A stretch of 64,000 nucleotides of DNA from Oxyruncus cristatus (taxonomy: Eukaryota > Chordata > Aves > Passeriformes > Cotingidae). The notes below the pieces were generated by a model. That model did no database searches and was not told where the DNA came from. It worked only from the letters and a program-made list of their open reading frames with translations. Below, one piece after another: positions 45,441 to 57,160 of this stretch (position 1 is the first letter of the stretch; every line of letters begins with the position of its first letter). The DNA lies in NCBI GenBank assembly GCA_013399855.1, contig VXAY01002120.1, forward strand, positions 289 through 64,288. The letters run 5' to 3'. Position numbers and translations under genes: made by a program.

Positions 45441-48400
45441 ATTATGATTCAAAAACAAATCGCAGCATCTCATAAGGAAGAGAGACAAAATTTGTCTTTT
45501 TATGTATGAACTCTGGGAGTGCAACTGAGTCATCCTCACAAGTTCTACTGTTTTGATCCAGCAGCACAAGGATAGGCATCAGTGATACACCAGTTTCCCT
45601 GCATTAGCCCAGATACCTGCTTCCAGCTGGCAGACACAAGATTCACAAGATCATTTTGGAGTCCTGGTTGAAGTGAATGTCTTGGACTCCCTGACTGAGT
45701 TGTCTCAGTGGCATGGCACAGGACACTTAAATCTAGCCCCCTGCAATGTCACTTTCCCTCTGCTACTGAATGTTGAACTTCCTCTCAAATCCCAGAGCTT
45801 CGTGATCTTGAGCAGAACAGTTTTGTCCTGCTGAGAGACAGACAAGAGCATGTCAGAGTTGCCTGCAGTGAGGAAGAGATGGATGTGTCACTGTGCAGCA
45901 GATAGCCCTAAGTCAGCCAAGATCTGGGAAAGTGGGAATGATGGCTGAAGAGGGTAGGAATCTGGAGATAGTGATTGATTTTAAGGCAGGATAGAACATT
46001 CAGTTAGGTACTTGTGAACTCACTGGCTCTGGTGGAAGGGCAGTGATGGAAATCTTTTGCTTTTCTGAGGGCCTTCATAAACTAGGGTAGCACAAAGAAA
46101 AACCACTGTTGAGGCAATGCCACATCAGCAGGGAAGGAATAATTTGGGAGAGAAGGGGCAACAACTAGTAACTCTGGAGTGAGTTAATTGCCTGGTAATT
46201 TGATGGACTGTGTCTTTGGGCAGAATTGTTCTGTGCTGTTATGCAGAGACACATTGAAATATCTGAAAGATGGAAATATTTTATGCATCTGGAAGTGTCA
46301 TATCACATCAAGCTGTGCATAGCGGAGCAGTTCGCCTGGCAAAGGCAAAATAAATGTGTCCTTGTACTAATGCACATAAAAGAAAGGGAACAACATCCTG
46401 ATTTAAAGAGCTGGTCAGTGAGCTAGTGGTCTGTAACTGGGGGTTGGAAAGTAAGTATCTGAAGAAAGAGATTCCCTTCTAATTTACATCAATATAACAA
46501 ATTTGAGACAAAGACAAGAACTTGACCTGTCATTTTTATGTCTCCAGATTTTACTCTTCATTCTCTATTTACAAAGCTGTAGAAGTTAAGTAGTCAATAT
46601 TTTTTTCCAAAATAAGTGTCTCCCCTTGAAAGCAGAGCAATCTGGGATAGTGGAAGAGCTGTTTTGTCTGAAAACCATGTAGGACTTCAGTCACACAGAG
46701 ATAATGAGCACAGAGTTTGCTGTTCTTGATGGATGAAATTCCATGTTTTTCAGATTCCACAGCAGAGGGAAGGGAGCTTTGGGGTTTTGGTGGATAGTAG
46801 AGGACCAAGAAAATGAGGAGACAAGCAAGGATGGGGCAGTGGAAATTTTCCCATTGATACGATTCGGAAGACTGAAAAATTTCCAACCTTCCCCTGTCTT
46901 TTGAGTGCTAACAAGAAATTCAGTTCACATTGGAAGGGCAGCTTTTATGCAAAGGCTGCTATCCTGGAAAGATCAATTTTGTCACCACCAGCTGAGAATG
47001 AAACTATTACAACATCATGAGAGAATCTGAGTTTTGATTAAACAATTCTAAAGTGAAATTCTCCCCCAGAGAAATGGCACACAGGAAAAGCAAGAAGATG
47101 AGAACAATTTAAACTGTGTAGTGGGATGGTTGTCACCAATGACAGAATTATTATAGAGGAGCAGTGTGCAAGCAATAACAGAGAAAAACTGAAGGTTACA
47201 TTTATTGTGAGAGCTTTTCTCCTCTCCCTCTTCCACTTTGCCCCAAACTACCATATTTGGAATGAAAAGGCAACATTTTTCAAAAAACTCTCTTTCTCAG
47301 GCAGTACCAGCCTCAGCTGGTGCTTTCAGTTCAGTTCTAGCTGTTACAGAATGTTGCTATCGCCATAAACATTAATGCTGCCACTTCTGCTGAGCAAACT
47401 GCTAAGCTGTATCATTTATTTCACACAACTTTTCCCCAAATATGTGATTTTTTTGTGATATGACACAAAGTTGGTAAGAATTTGGGAGCACAAAAAAGAA
47501 ATAGAAATCCATGCAAATAATAATCTGGACACAAACCTGACTGTTAAATGAAAGTTGAAAGTATTTTAAAAAAAAAACCCTCCAAGGGAAAAAAAAAATT
47601 ATCAGGGCATAGACAAATTAAGAAAATATCACTAAGATAGTAAAGTCACAAGAAGTCTGTGTTTGTGGGGTTTTTCTTGTTCAAAGAGCAGCAGATGAAT
47701 CTTGTGAAGCCTTTGATGTTCCCCCACTGTACTTTAAATAGCTATCACTTAATCTGTGATACACACACTGTAAGAGGATGGTTTGTTATGCATACTGAAT
47801 TGTATGCTCTGTATCTCAGAGGAGAGATAATTCTGAGCAGTTGCCACTAAAAAACAAATCCAGTCTGAAAACTGTAAGATTTTTCTCTATGAAATACACC
47901 AGAAGTGTTCTAGCCTTTTCTCAGTCATCATGTTACTTTAACTCCACAAAAATCTGAAGTTCTCTAAAATATAAATGACTACTTTCTTGGAATAAGAAAA
48001 AAAAAATTCAGGTGAGTTTTTCAGCTTCGCACACTACTTACTTTGTTTTCCATGTTCACTGGCAAAATTTACAAATAAAAAGGATCTTTTTATAAAACCA
48101 CAAACACAAATTCTGAGCATGCAAATGCAGGACTTTATGCAATCAAAGGACAGAAGCATACAGCGGGACATAGAAACGACAGGCATTCAATTAAAATGAT
48201 CTGGTCTCAGTATGAATATTAAAGACTGGGAATAAGCTGTCCAAAAATACCCTACAGAAATAATAAATTGTGTAGTTTTGAATAATTAAATGTCAGATAA
48301 CTAGGACCTTGCTTAAGCCATTTGTGAATAACAGCACACAGAATTTCTAAATGCATTGTTTTCAAAACACAATCAGACAACTTAATTAAGCACAAATGCA

Positions 48401-48872
48401 AGTATTTTAAAAATATCTCAATCTTGCAGGTTTTTTCCTTTCTGGAAAAGACGATGATCAAGTAGAGACTAGAAATTTTTGCCAAGTCAAAATTTACCTG
48501 AAGACATTCCCATTTACCTAGATATTTGCCACTGTGAACTTGTGGTAGCCTGTAATCCTTTCCCGGGAGCTTGTCCATGCCCTCCAGCCAGCATCCTCAC
48601 CCAACCTGGAGCCCCCAAGGTGTCTGGTGCAGGCAGGCTGTGGGAGGGAGGCAGATGCTCTGCACAAGCCCACTTGGCTTTTTCAGCCCTCTTGAGACCT
48701 GCAGGTCTCACAGGGTCTGCAGCTGCACAACAAACCACAGAGCACCTGAAGACTCTGAACTTTTTGTGCTGTGAGGTCCTGAACATCACCTCATTTAACT
48801 GTTTAAGCAACAATTTTAGGAGCTGGTTGCCCCCCTCTTAGCCTTTAGACTATATATAGGGCAGAATGTTTT
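45441..48872. other. Unique DNA, no gene seen
   Basis: AT-rich apart from a GC-richer patch at 48550-48760. That patch has overlapping ORFs on both strands, with no motif and no convincing splice signals. Confidence 0.5.
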
Positions 48873-49085
48873 TTATGATGAGGATGGTGGAGCACTGGCA
48901 CTGTTTGCCTAGAGATGTGGTAGGTGCCCCGTCCCTGGCAATATTCAAGGTCAGGCTGATCGGGGATCTGAGCAACTTGATTCACTTTCAGATGTCCCTG
49001 CTTACAGCAGGGAGACTAAACTTTAAAGCTGACCCTTAAAAGTTTCTTCCAACCTAAACTATTCCAGGATTTCACAATTCTATTA
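48873..49085 (+). mobile_element. CR1 LINE 3'-end fragment
   Basis: GAGGATGGTGGAGCACTGGC, GCCCCGTCCCTGGCAATATT and AAGTTTCTTCCAACCTAAAC, ending CACAATTCTATTATT. It shares the opening GAGGATGGT with the copies at 32294 and 61913, so all three begin at nearly the same point of the family. Confidence 0.88.
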
Positions 49086-51774
49086 TTCCTGTTTCATGAC
49101 ACCCAGGAAACTCCAGAAATGTAATTATTTCTGCTTTTATCCCAGGATAGGTGGCTGTTAATATGATGTGCTGAAACTGCTAGTCACTGTCCACAGTGTG
49201 ATGAATGGCTCACTATTTTTTCTTCAGAATTACTGGCATGACCAGCTTTATCAGAATAACATGAGACAGGAAGGAAATACTCAGGACACACCTACAGATT
49301 CATAGGATGGTGGAATGGTTAATGTTCAGCTTAGATACAGATCATGAACTTTACACTTTTGATGATCTATATTCATACTCAGAACCTTAATGGCTCTTTA
49401 AATCCAATGTTCTTTTATGTTCACTAATATTACTGCCTTCAAATGACAACAAAATCCACGTCATTATGAATTGCATAGGAAAAAAACAGTATGTGCTCTT
49501 ATTTTCTGCAGTTCTTTAGTGTTATCTTAAAAATCCTTTGTACACCAGAGAACACAACAAAAAATAAATAGATGTTAGTGGAATAGATATGAACACTGGA
49601 ATAAAAATAAAGCCAAAAGTTCCAGAGACCTTAAGCAGCCAATGTTCTACCACCCACAGAAATGCAACAGCAGAAGCAGGCAGAAATCATTGTAAGGGTT
49701 CACTTTGACCTGTAAGTAATATTGATCAAAACATTATGTCTGCTTTCCTAAATATACCTAGGTGAAATTAGATCACTGGCTGAAATATTCATGAACACAC
49801 TGCTCATGCCCAAAGTGAACAACATGTTGTCCTCAACAGGGGCACAGGAGTCTTTCATTTCTGGATGTGCTATCTGTCTGTTGTGCTAAAAATATGCACA
49901 TATTACTAAATGGAAATAAAAAAGAAGATGTCCTTTTGCTGGATTTGAAAGGATTAAATTTCTGTAATGGGACATCAGTTTGGCTTAAATAACAAAGGTG
50001 ATGCTTTTGTGAACAAGTGGAGACAAGACTAGGCATAGATACACTTCCCTAGGATAAATCAATGAGATACCCTCTGTAAACATCTGTAGTTAAAAACTCC
50101 AGAGTTTTGTCTCCATGAAGAATACTTACTAGAATAATGAATTTGCAGTTACCTCTCTCTCTTTTTTTTTTTTTTTTTTTTNNNNNNNNNNNNNNNNNNN
50201 NNNNNNNNNNNNNNNNNNNNNNNNNNNNNNNTTTTTTTTTTTTTTTTTTTTGGCAATAAAAATTACTTTAAAAATATGCCCAGAGCCATAGAGGACATCT
50301 GCAGCTGAGTGATCATGCGCTTTTCATGTGCCCATAAAGCAATCCAAACTTGAGCTATCATTTCTGTGATGAAAAGAGTAGCAAAACACCACATATCAGC
50401 CGTATGTAGTTATTGAGTGCATTTAACTGCTTCCACATCAACTTGCAGAAGAAATCCTTACTTCAAATTTAGTAAACTTCAAAGCATATTTGGGTAGGAA
50501 AAACAGGATTTAGCCATATTTTACTGAAAAATGTTTGTTAGTTTGTTAGTTTTACAGTTTGTCTAAATTTCAAATTTTTCTCTTTACCGAAGCTTTTAGC
50601 AGAGTAGTGTGCAATTTAATTTGAGGAGAATGATATCCTAGCTTTGACCATTGTATAGGGTAAAATTCTCGCTGTCAAGTGCAGGATGATTTAGTTGGTG
50701 TTTAAATTAATTAAATACAATAATATCCAAATGTGGCAACATATAATAATGATGTTTACAATAGGGTCAGGCCACTGAAATTAAATGAAAGTATCATTAA
50801 GCCCTATGAAGGATATGCATGTGCATTTAGTACATGAGTACAGTTTGAGTACTGTACTCAAACATTCAGTATCTCAAACATTTGCAAACTGCTTCTGAAG
50901 GCACCAATGCACTTTCATGCTGTACTGATTTAACAGGCAATTTCAATGCTACTGCCATCCACAGAACCCTAAGTATGTTCTCTCTCTGAGCATTGCTTAG
51001 AAATGGGCATACATAGCTAAAATGTAAGGATGAAACAGGGTTGTCCTTAATATGATCATAGCTCCCTATTCCATTGTGTCCTGCATCTTTGCATCTCCAC
51101 ATTATTCATATATCTCAGTAATGTACTTGCTTTCACCTGCAGCAGAAATTTGAGAGAGAGACAAACTTCAGAGGTGTTAATTTTCAAATGCACCTGATGC
51201 CCTGCAAAAACTGAGAGCTGTGTCTCGGTTGGTTTTGTATGTTCAAAATGGGGTTAATAGCAGTGCTATTGGTTGGCTGTCTGGACCTTGATACAATGGA
51301 TCACAGCATGTAGTTGGCATGCTTTCATGATGTTTTTTGCTCAAAAACATTATGATCTTCGACTTCAAGGGGTTTGGTGTATGAATATTGCCACAACATG
51401 GTACATCCATTTGCATCTTTCACAAAATTAGGAGAACTGTATTGTAAATGAAGAGTGAATTAACATCAGTTTCTGGTAACTCCTGAGGTAAGCATAGCAG
51501 ACTGGCTATCTGATGTTGAAGACAAAAAGAGGATTAAATTCTTGTGAATGTAGTATGGAAGATAGAAGATCTCACAACCTTATGTTCTGCTATGCCAAAT
51601 GCTATGCTGGAGATTCATCTGTACCATGAAAAATCTCCCTTTACTCAATGAGAACATTTAGCAAGAGAAGAGCTTCTTCACCTTATTTCTGTTCTTGTGC
51701 TGTGCCGTGTTGTGCTTATCTCCAGGAATTACAACAAGGATGTTTGTCCCAGAAAAATGCTGCCCTATCTCCAC
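49086..51774. other. Unique DNA with an assembly gap
   Basis: No gene recognised. Contains the 50-N gap and a 21-bp palindrome at 50843-50863. Confidence 0.5.
50162..50251. other. Assembly gap, 50 N within poly-T
   Basis: N at 50182-50231, with about 20 T on each side. The gap size is likely nominal; a long homopolymer broke the assembly. Confidence 0.97.
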
Positions 51775-51955
51775 CTGGCCTCCCTTCTCCAGCCAAATCT
51801 TGAACTTTCTCACAGCATGCTAGTACCAACAGTCCTTGGTTATTACCAACAATTCTTTCAAGGACCAACAGTCCTTGTTTTGGCTCCACAGCCTTCCACC
51901 TATCAGTGGTTGAGATACATACGTTAGCCCCTTATCTTCTGGAATTCTGCAACAC
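51775..51955 (-). mobile_element. Fragment of the same LTR family as 22350-23657
   Basis: The + strand shares CAGCCAAATCTTGA, TTTCTCA, GTCCTTGGTTATTACCAACA and CCCCTTATCTTCTGG with 23098-23257, in the same order. It therefore lies in the same (minus) orientation as the ERV at 13.7-23.7 kb. One inner stretch (AGGACCAACAGTCCTTG) differs from the 22350-23657 copy. No internal ERV genes adjoin it. Confidence 0.75.
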
Positions 51956-52707
51956 TCAGCTGTTTAACTCATCCTGCTGTTAAAGAAATGTTTACTCATT
52001 TCCCACAGAACAGAAAGAGACACGTATATTTCAGGCTGCCGTGGTCTTGCTGGCATGCCTGGCACCATGAGTACCAACTATCAGTAGATCTTTTTCCACC
52101 CTCACTAATATTACGTTGCAAGCATTTCTTGAGCTGCTTATCCCACAGTAGTTTAGGTCTCCATACAACCAACTCTGAACTTTCATTCACTGAGCCTTCT
52201 GGGAAACAGTATTTTTAAGTCTGATTCTTAAGCCTGATTCTTTGACAACAATACTGCTAGAACCACAATAAGGGTCAGACTCATAAGAAATTGTACTTTT
52301 TGCAAGTGTTTCCTTCCCCAAAATTATTGATTTCAAGCAAGATTTTTCAGAACTCACTCATGGTTTGGGGTCATAGGCAGTGTACATTTTCAGGAGGCAT
52401 GCAAAGCCACCCCTTCCAGGAACCCTGAACCACAGCCTGCAGGAGAGGCTCCATATGTGTATTCATCATTAAGTTTATTTTACCCTGTAAATTTACCCGG
52501 AATTAAATGCAGCTGAGTTGAACACCTGAGCACGCTGGTGAGGCAGCAGTCTTCAGCAACAGTGTAACAGAAGAAGTTCTTGCATGCACCAGCATCTATT
52601 GACAGGTAGGTGGTGTCTCACTGTATGTGAGGCCCACCGATTGTGCCAAAAGAACTGACTGTCAGGCCATAGTCTGGTTTGGCCTGAGAAGAGCAACAAT
52701 CCTGTTT
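51956..52707. other. Unassigned sequence next to an LTR fragment
   Basis: No gene or family recognised. Part may belong to the LTR. Confidence 0.4.
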
Positions 52708-52890
52708 TCACAGAGTAACAGGATGGATGAGGCTGGAAGGGAACTCTGCATGACATCTTGCTTGAGCAGGGACACCTTGAGCCAGTTGCCCAGGATGACT
52801 TTTCAGTATCTCCAAGGATGGAGAATCCACAACCTCTCTGGGCAACTTGTTCCAGCACTAATTTCTAAAACAGTTAGTTGCCAGTCTGAT
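52708..52890 (-). mobile_element. CR1 LINE 3' end, antisense
   Basis: ATGAGGCTGGAAGGGAACTC, GCCAGTTGCCCAGGATGACT, ATCTCCAAGGATGGAGAATC and ACAACCTCTCTGGGCAACTT read on +, the reverse complement of a CR1 tail. The terminal octamers are reduced to CACAGAGTAACA. Confidence 0.88.
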
Positions 52891-55800
52891 AGCATGAGAA
52901 CAATTCTACCAGTATATCTTTTGGGACAAAAATAGAAGTATGGAGGAAAAATGTGTAACTACAAACACTTGAGGCTGGTTTTGTCACCAAGCTTTGCCAT
53001 GGTGTAGAGCTCTATGAAGCTTAATCTGCATTCTGTTTTTCACTGACCTTTTCCATACAGTTGGAGAAGGAGGAAAAATGGAGAGCAAGCAAAATACACT
53101 TCAACAGAATATCTGAACAGCTACATTTCTTGCCCCTTCAAAGTAATGTGCTTATTTACCTTAGTTCAGATAATTCTGCAAGGAATTAACCACAAATGTT
53201 TCATATTTTCAGTAGGTATACTTTACCAATTCATTTTCAAAAGAGATAATTCAGTATCTGGCTTCCTACTGTTTGTGATTTGAGTTTTCTTCGCACTGAG
53301 GGCAAAAAAATGAAGATGATGTTATTAACTATTCAGTAATATGGAAAATCATGTTGTGAAATTGCCATGAAGTAATTTATATGCAGAGAAACAACCCATA
53401 TACAAAACTGTAGTTTCATCTCTGCATGACGGAAGGGCATCTCTCACAGCAGAGCTTTATTTCCATGTGGGCTGATGTAAGAGACCAGGAAAAAGCTCAG
53501 GATAGTTGTTGTCCAGTGAGTGGGAACTTCTTGGGCAGAAGGGTGCCTATTCAGGCTTTGAAGCAGATGAGAAATACTTTTACATCTCTGAGGACCTTGT
53601 CTAGTCTGGCCATAAATTCTTCTACCTAAAATATGTGAACTTCAGAAAAGCCAGCTTTTTAAAAGCTCTGAAATAGGAACTAATCTTTTGGGAAAACCTG
53701 GTTTTCATCTGAGTCAATTAGAAAATAGTTTCAGACTCCAAGTAAGAACTGTAGGATGAACTTCTATCATGCTTCATTTAATGCAACAATACTTGCTTTG
53801 CAGGCTGTACTATTCCCTTGGCTGTTCAAACACAAAGCGAGGTTATTTACAGAACACTATTGTCCCCTTTTCCTTTTTTCTAACAAAAAGGGAGATGTCA
53901 CAGAAGATGCACATACATAAAGCTTCTTAGACTCTAACAAGCATGCACATACACATTATATCCAACACCTTACATACACATACGGGATTCTTGGATAAGA
54001 ACTGCAGCCACCTGAACAGATGGCAAAGCCACAGGCAACTTTGCATTCAAAAGAAATGGAGGTCAGTAGAAAGCAGGGTAATGCTCAAGGGAATTTTACA
54101 ACCTAGACAGCTTGTCAGTGACAGAGACAACCTGCACCCACCAAAGAACCAAAGACATCCACTACCAGTCATGAAAATGATATTGTAGATGGCTGGCTAA
54201 CCTGGGAGACAGTGGCTTGTGCAAGGGCACAGTGCAGCCCGGTGCTCAAGCATGTGTCAGGAGATCTGGGAGGCAGTAAGGGCACTCATTAACATTAAAT
54301 CAATGCATTTGAGTGCCTGGTCCACCCAAAGCCCGGGGGGAATATCAGCTGGTAGGAAGTGGTACTGGGCTTTATCAAACCAGATGGGCAGAGTGCCAGC
54401 ACAGTTATTTGATCAAAGGTACAAGACATATTGGTGCCTCAGACTCAAACCCCTCCCCCCCCCCTCCTCCATCTGGTTAGGAAATACCAAGTGTCCCATC
54501 ACCTGCTCTGGCCCTTCCCATTCCACCAGGAAGGGCAGATTGTGGAGGAAAGCCAACAGAATCATGAAGTTAGCACAGAAATATTTTCAGTATTAAAATA
54601 ATTTAAAATCCACAGGTGGCTGGGAAACTACAATCCTGCTGCTCATGCTTTTCCTGCACTGGTAAAATTTTTATTTTAGACTCTTAAAATAAAAATGTTC
54701 ATTCTCTTCAGGAGTTCACGTCGGCCACTTCAGCAGTGGGAGCAGAAAGCCACTTTAGAGCCCAGATATGTACTAAGGAATCTGTATAAACCCAACCTGT
54801 CAGCAGCTCAGCTGTGCTTAGAAATGACATTTCAGTGGAGCGGGTATGATAGGAGTCACTGAAGCACAAGCTCAGTTCTCCCCTCAGCGTGCTGTGCCTG
54901 AGATTATGGACCCATGGGGAAAAAAACCCTTTTGTCATTGCCTCATGAATTTTCTTGAAAGGTGCTTGTCCAATAAATGCCAATAAATGCAACAGATGCC
55001 ATTGAATATTTAATTATTTTTCTCACCCCTCAGAATCCACATATGTTTTATAATTAATGAACCCAGAAAAAAAAGTCATTCTGTCCCTGTACTTTGAAAC
55101 AGCAAGAAATGGATATGTTTAATGCCCTCTGACAGAGGGCGTTTATATGTAAAGTTCCTCTTCTTAAGAGGGGAAAAAAAAGATCTGACTGGAAGTTCAC
55201 TGACGAATAGATAAGGAAGAATTCAAGCTTGAAGTGAATAACAACCTTACAATTTTACAGACTTGGAACATAAAAAGTAGGAGTAAAATGACTAAATGAA
55301 TAGAAGGAAAAACACTGCTATAAAATGTCTATAAAAAAGTACTGCTCATGAGGTTTCTTCTCTATTCTTTGTTTTCTCTTTTTTTAATTTTATTTCAGTC
55401 TCTTCTTCATTGAGCCTCTCCCAGACAATGGCATGGATCAAATACACTCCTTCACAGAGAAGACCCAATGCTACACTCTCCAAGCCCAGGAAAAAAATCA
55501 AGACTCTTTCAGTTTTTTTGAGAACACACAGAGTCAGACTGTCACTGTCCTGCAGCGTGTGGCAGAAGAGTCCTTGAGATCCCAGTCCTCACTGCCTGAG
55601 GAGCTTGGTCTGCCTCAGAAACTAGATTACCAAAGAAATACTTTCTTTCTTAAAGCTTCTTCAGAACTTCTCTCTACACTGCTGAGTGGATCACAAATAC
55701 AACAAAGTGTTCTACTATGAAAATACAAAGACTCTTTGAACTGCTCTCACTGGCACAGTTACATGGACAGAATGCCCCACCCAATCTATTAGAAAGCCCT

Positions 55801-56995
55801 GGGTCTAGAGGATCGGTCTGCTGCAAACATCCCTCACAATTGTAGATTATCCATTGATCCAGAGGGATCTTTTGACAGTCTGAGTTTGAGCTCATCAGTT
55901 CTGCTGCATTGCCAGGAGTGTGACACTGTACAATGGGACAAGGCTGTGTGAAGGGAGGACTTTACACTTGCAAATCAAGCAGATCCTGAACTGACAAGTA
56001 CTGCAGAAATATAGAACGTGAAATCAAGAAACTGTATTTTCTTTCCTCCCTGCTAAAGTTGCTGATATGGACTCTGCTTATGACCATCTTAAACTTGATT
56101 CTTCTCACAGGATTAGGGAAAGAACTTAGGAGGGATGTAGGCACACACAGATATCTAGTGCAGATGCTGACAAATAAAACTTCTTATTTCTGCCTTCCCT
56201 ATCCTTCTAAGCATCATTCCTCATGGGGAGTGAGTTCAGAAGCTGAACACTCACCACCACCAGCTAACAGATTTCCTTTATGACCTATTCAGAAAAAGTG
56301 TGGAGTGGCAGGGCGGGAATTTGAAAAGTTTAGAAATTAGGCAGCAACAGGACATGTCAGTTTTCTCTTGCTTCCCTTACATCTCTCCTGACATGGAATA
56401 TTACTAGTGGCTCCGTGGCAGGACAGGCTCCAGACGCTGGGTCTGCCCAGCATTGTTGAGCTCTGAGTTGTAACAATAGTGACAGTCACAAGGTCCTGCA
56501 GAGATACTGATAATTTTGTAGAAATGACATGTGCCAAAAGAGCAGTAACAATTGTATTAATACAAGTAATTTTACACAGCTTCAATATTTTGAGGCCCTT
56601 GTGATTTATTGTGTGGCAGAGAAAGGTGTTGAGCTAATGTTTTCGGTTTTTTCTTGATCAAGAAGTTTTCAGATCTAAGGTTGTGCCAGCAAAGGATGGC
56701 CTTAAATACTTCAAAGACTAAGCCTAATTTGCCCTAAAAAGCAACAAAAATTAATCTTATGTGTGGTTTTCCAAACAACTTTTAATCCAGTATTGCCCGT
56801 ATATTTCTTCCCCCTGGTTTGTCTCCAAATTTTCAAACTTCTGCATTATAGCATACTGCATTCCTGTCACAGAGGAAAAAAAAGTGATGAAATCTGCCAC
56901 TGTCAGGAACAAAAGAGCTGAGAGCTAAATGAAAAACCTGCTAAAAACACAGGGAAAATATAATCCATGACAGCCATTGTTTTAAGCAAAAAAAT
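52891..56995. other. Unique DNA; one candidate exon
   Basis: No repeats recognised other than a poly-C at about 54451-54464. A candidate terminal exon at 55399-55720 is listed separately. Confidence 0.5.
55399..55720 (+). CDS. Open frame after a strong splice acceptor, possible terminal exon
   Basis: A pyrimidine tract ending TTAATTTTATTTCAG at 55398 is followed by an open frame from 55400 to the stop at 55718-55720, about 106 codons. It reads LFFIEPLPDNGMDQIHSFTE at the start and is rich in Gln, Ser and Leu (for example SLPEELGLPQKL). It has no Cys-His pattern, membrane segment or known domain that I can see. It could be the last coding exon of an unidentified gene, part of a lncRNA, or chance. 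There is no partner exon upstream that I can join to it. Confidence 0.25.
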
Positions 56996-57160
56996 AATCA
57001 TAGAATCATAGAATCATAGAATCATAGAATCATAGAATCAGACGGGTTGGAAAGGACCTCGGAGATCATCAAGTCCAACCCTTGATCCAACCCCACTGTG
57101 GTTACTAGACTATGGCATTAAGTGCCACGTCCAGCCTCGTCTTGAAAACCTCCAGGCAAC
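56996..57160 (-). mobile_element. CR1 LINE 3' end, antisense, with octamer expansion
   Basis: Starts with about five copies of an 8-bp unit (ATAGAATC) at 56997-57040, then GACGGGTTGGAAAGGACCTC, GGAGATCATCAAGTCCAACC and GCATTAAGTGCCACGTCCAG. It has low divergence in the tail and a long octamer run, so it is among the youngest CR1 copies here. Confidence 0.92.

Noticed and set aside
48479..48841. Overlapping ORFs in a GC-rich patch on both strands
   Set aside because: Open frames on both strands follow from the higher GC content; no motif or splice pattern supports coding.
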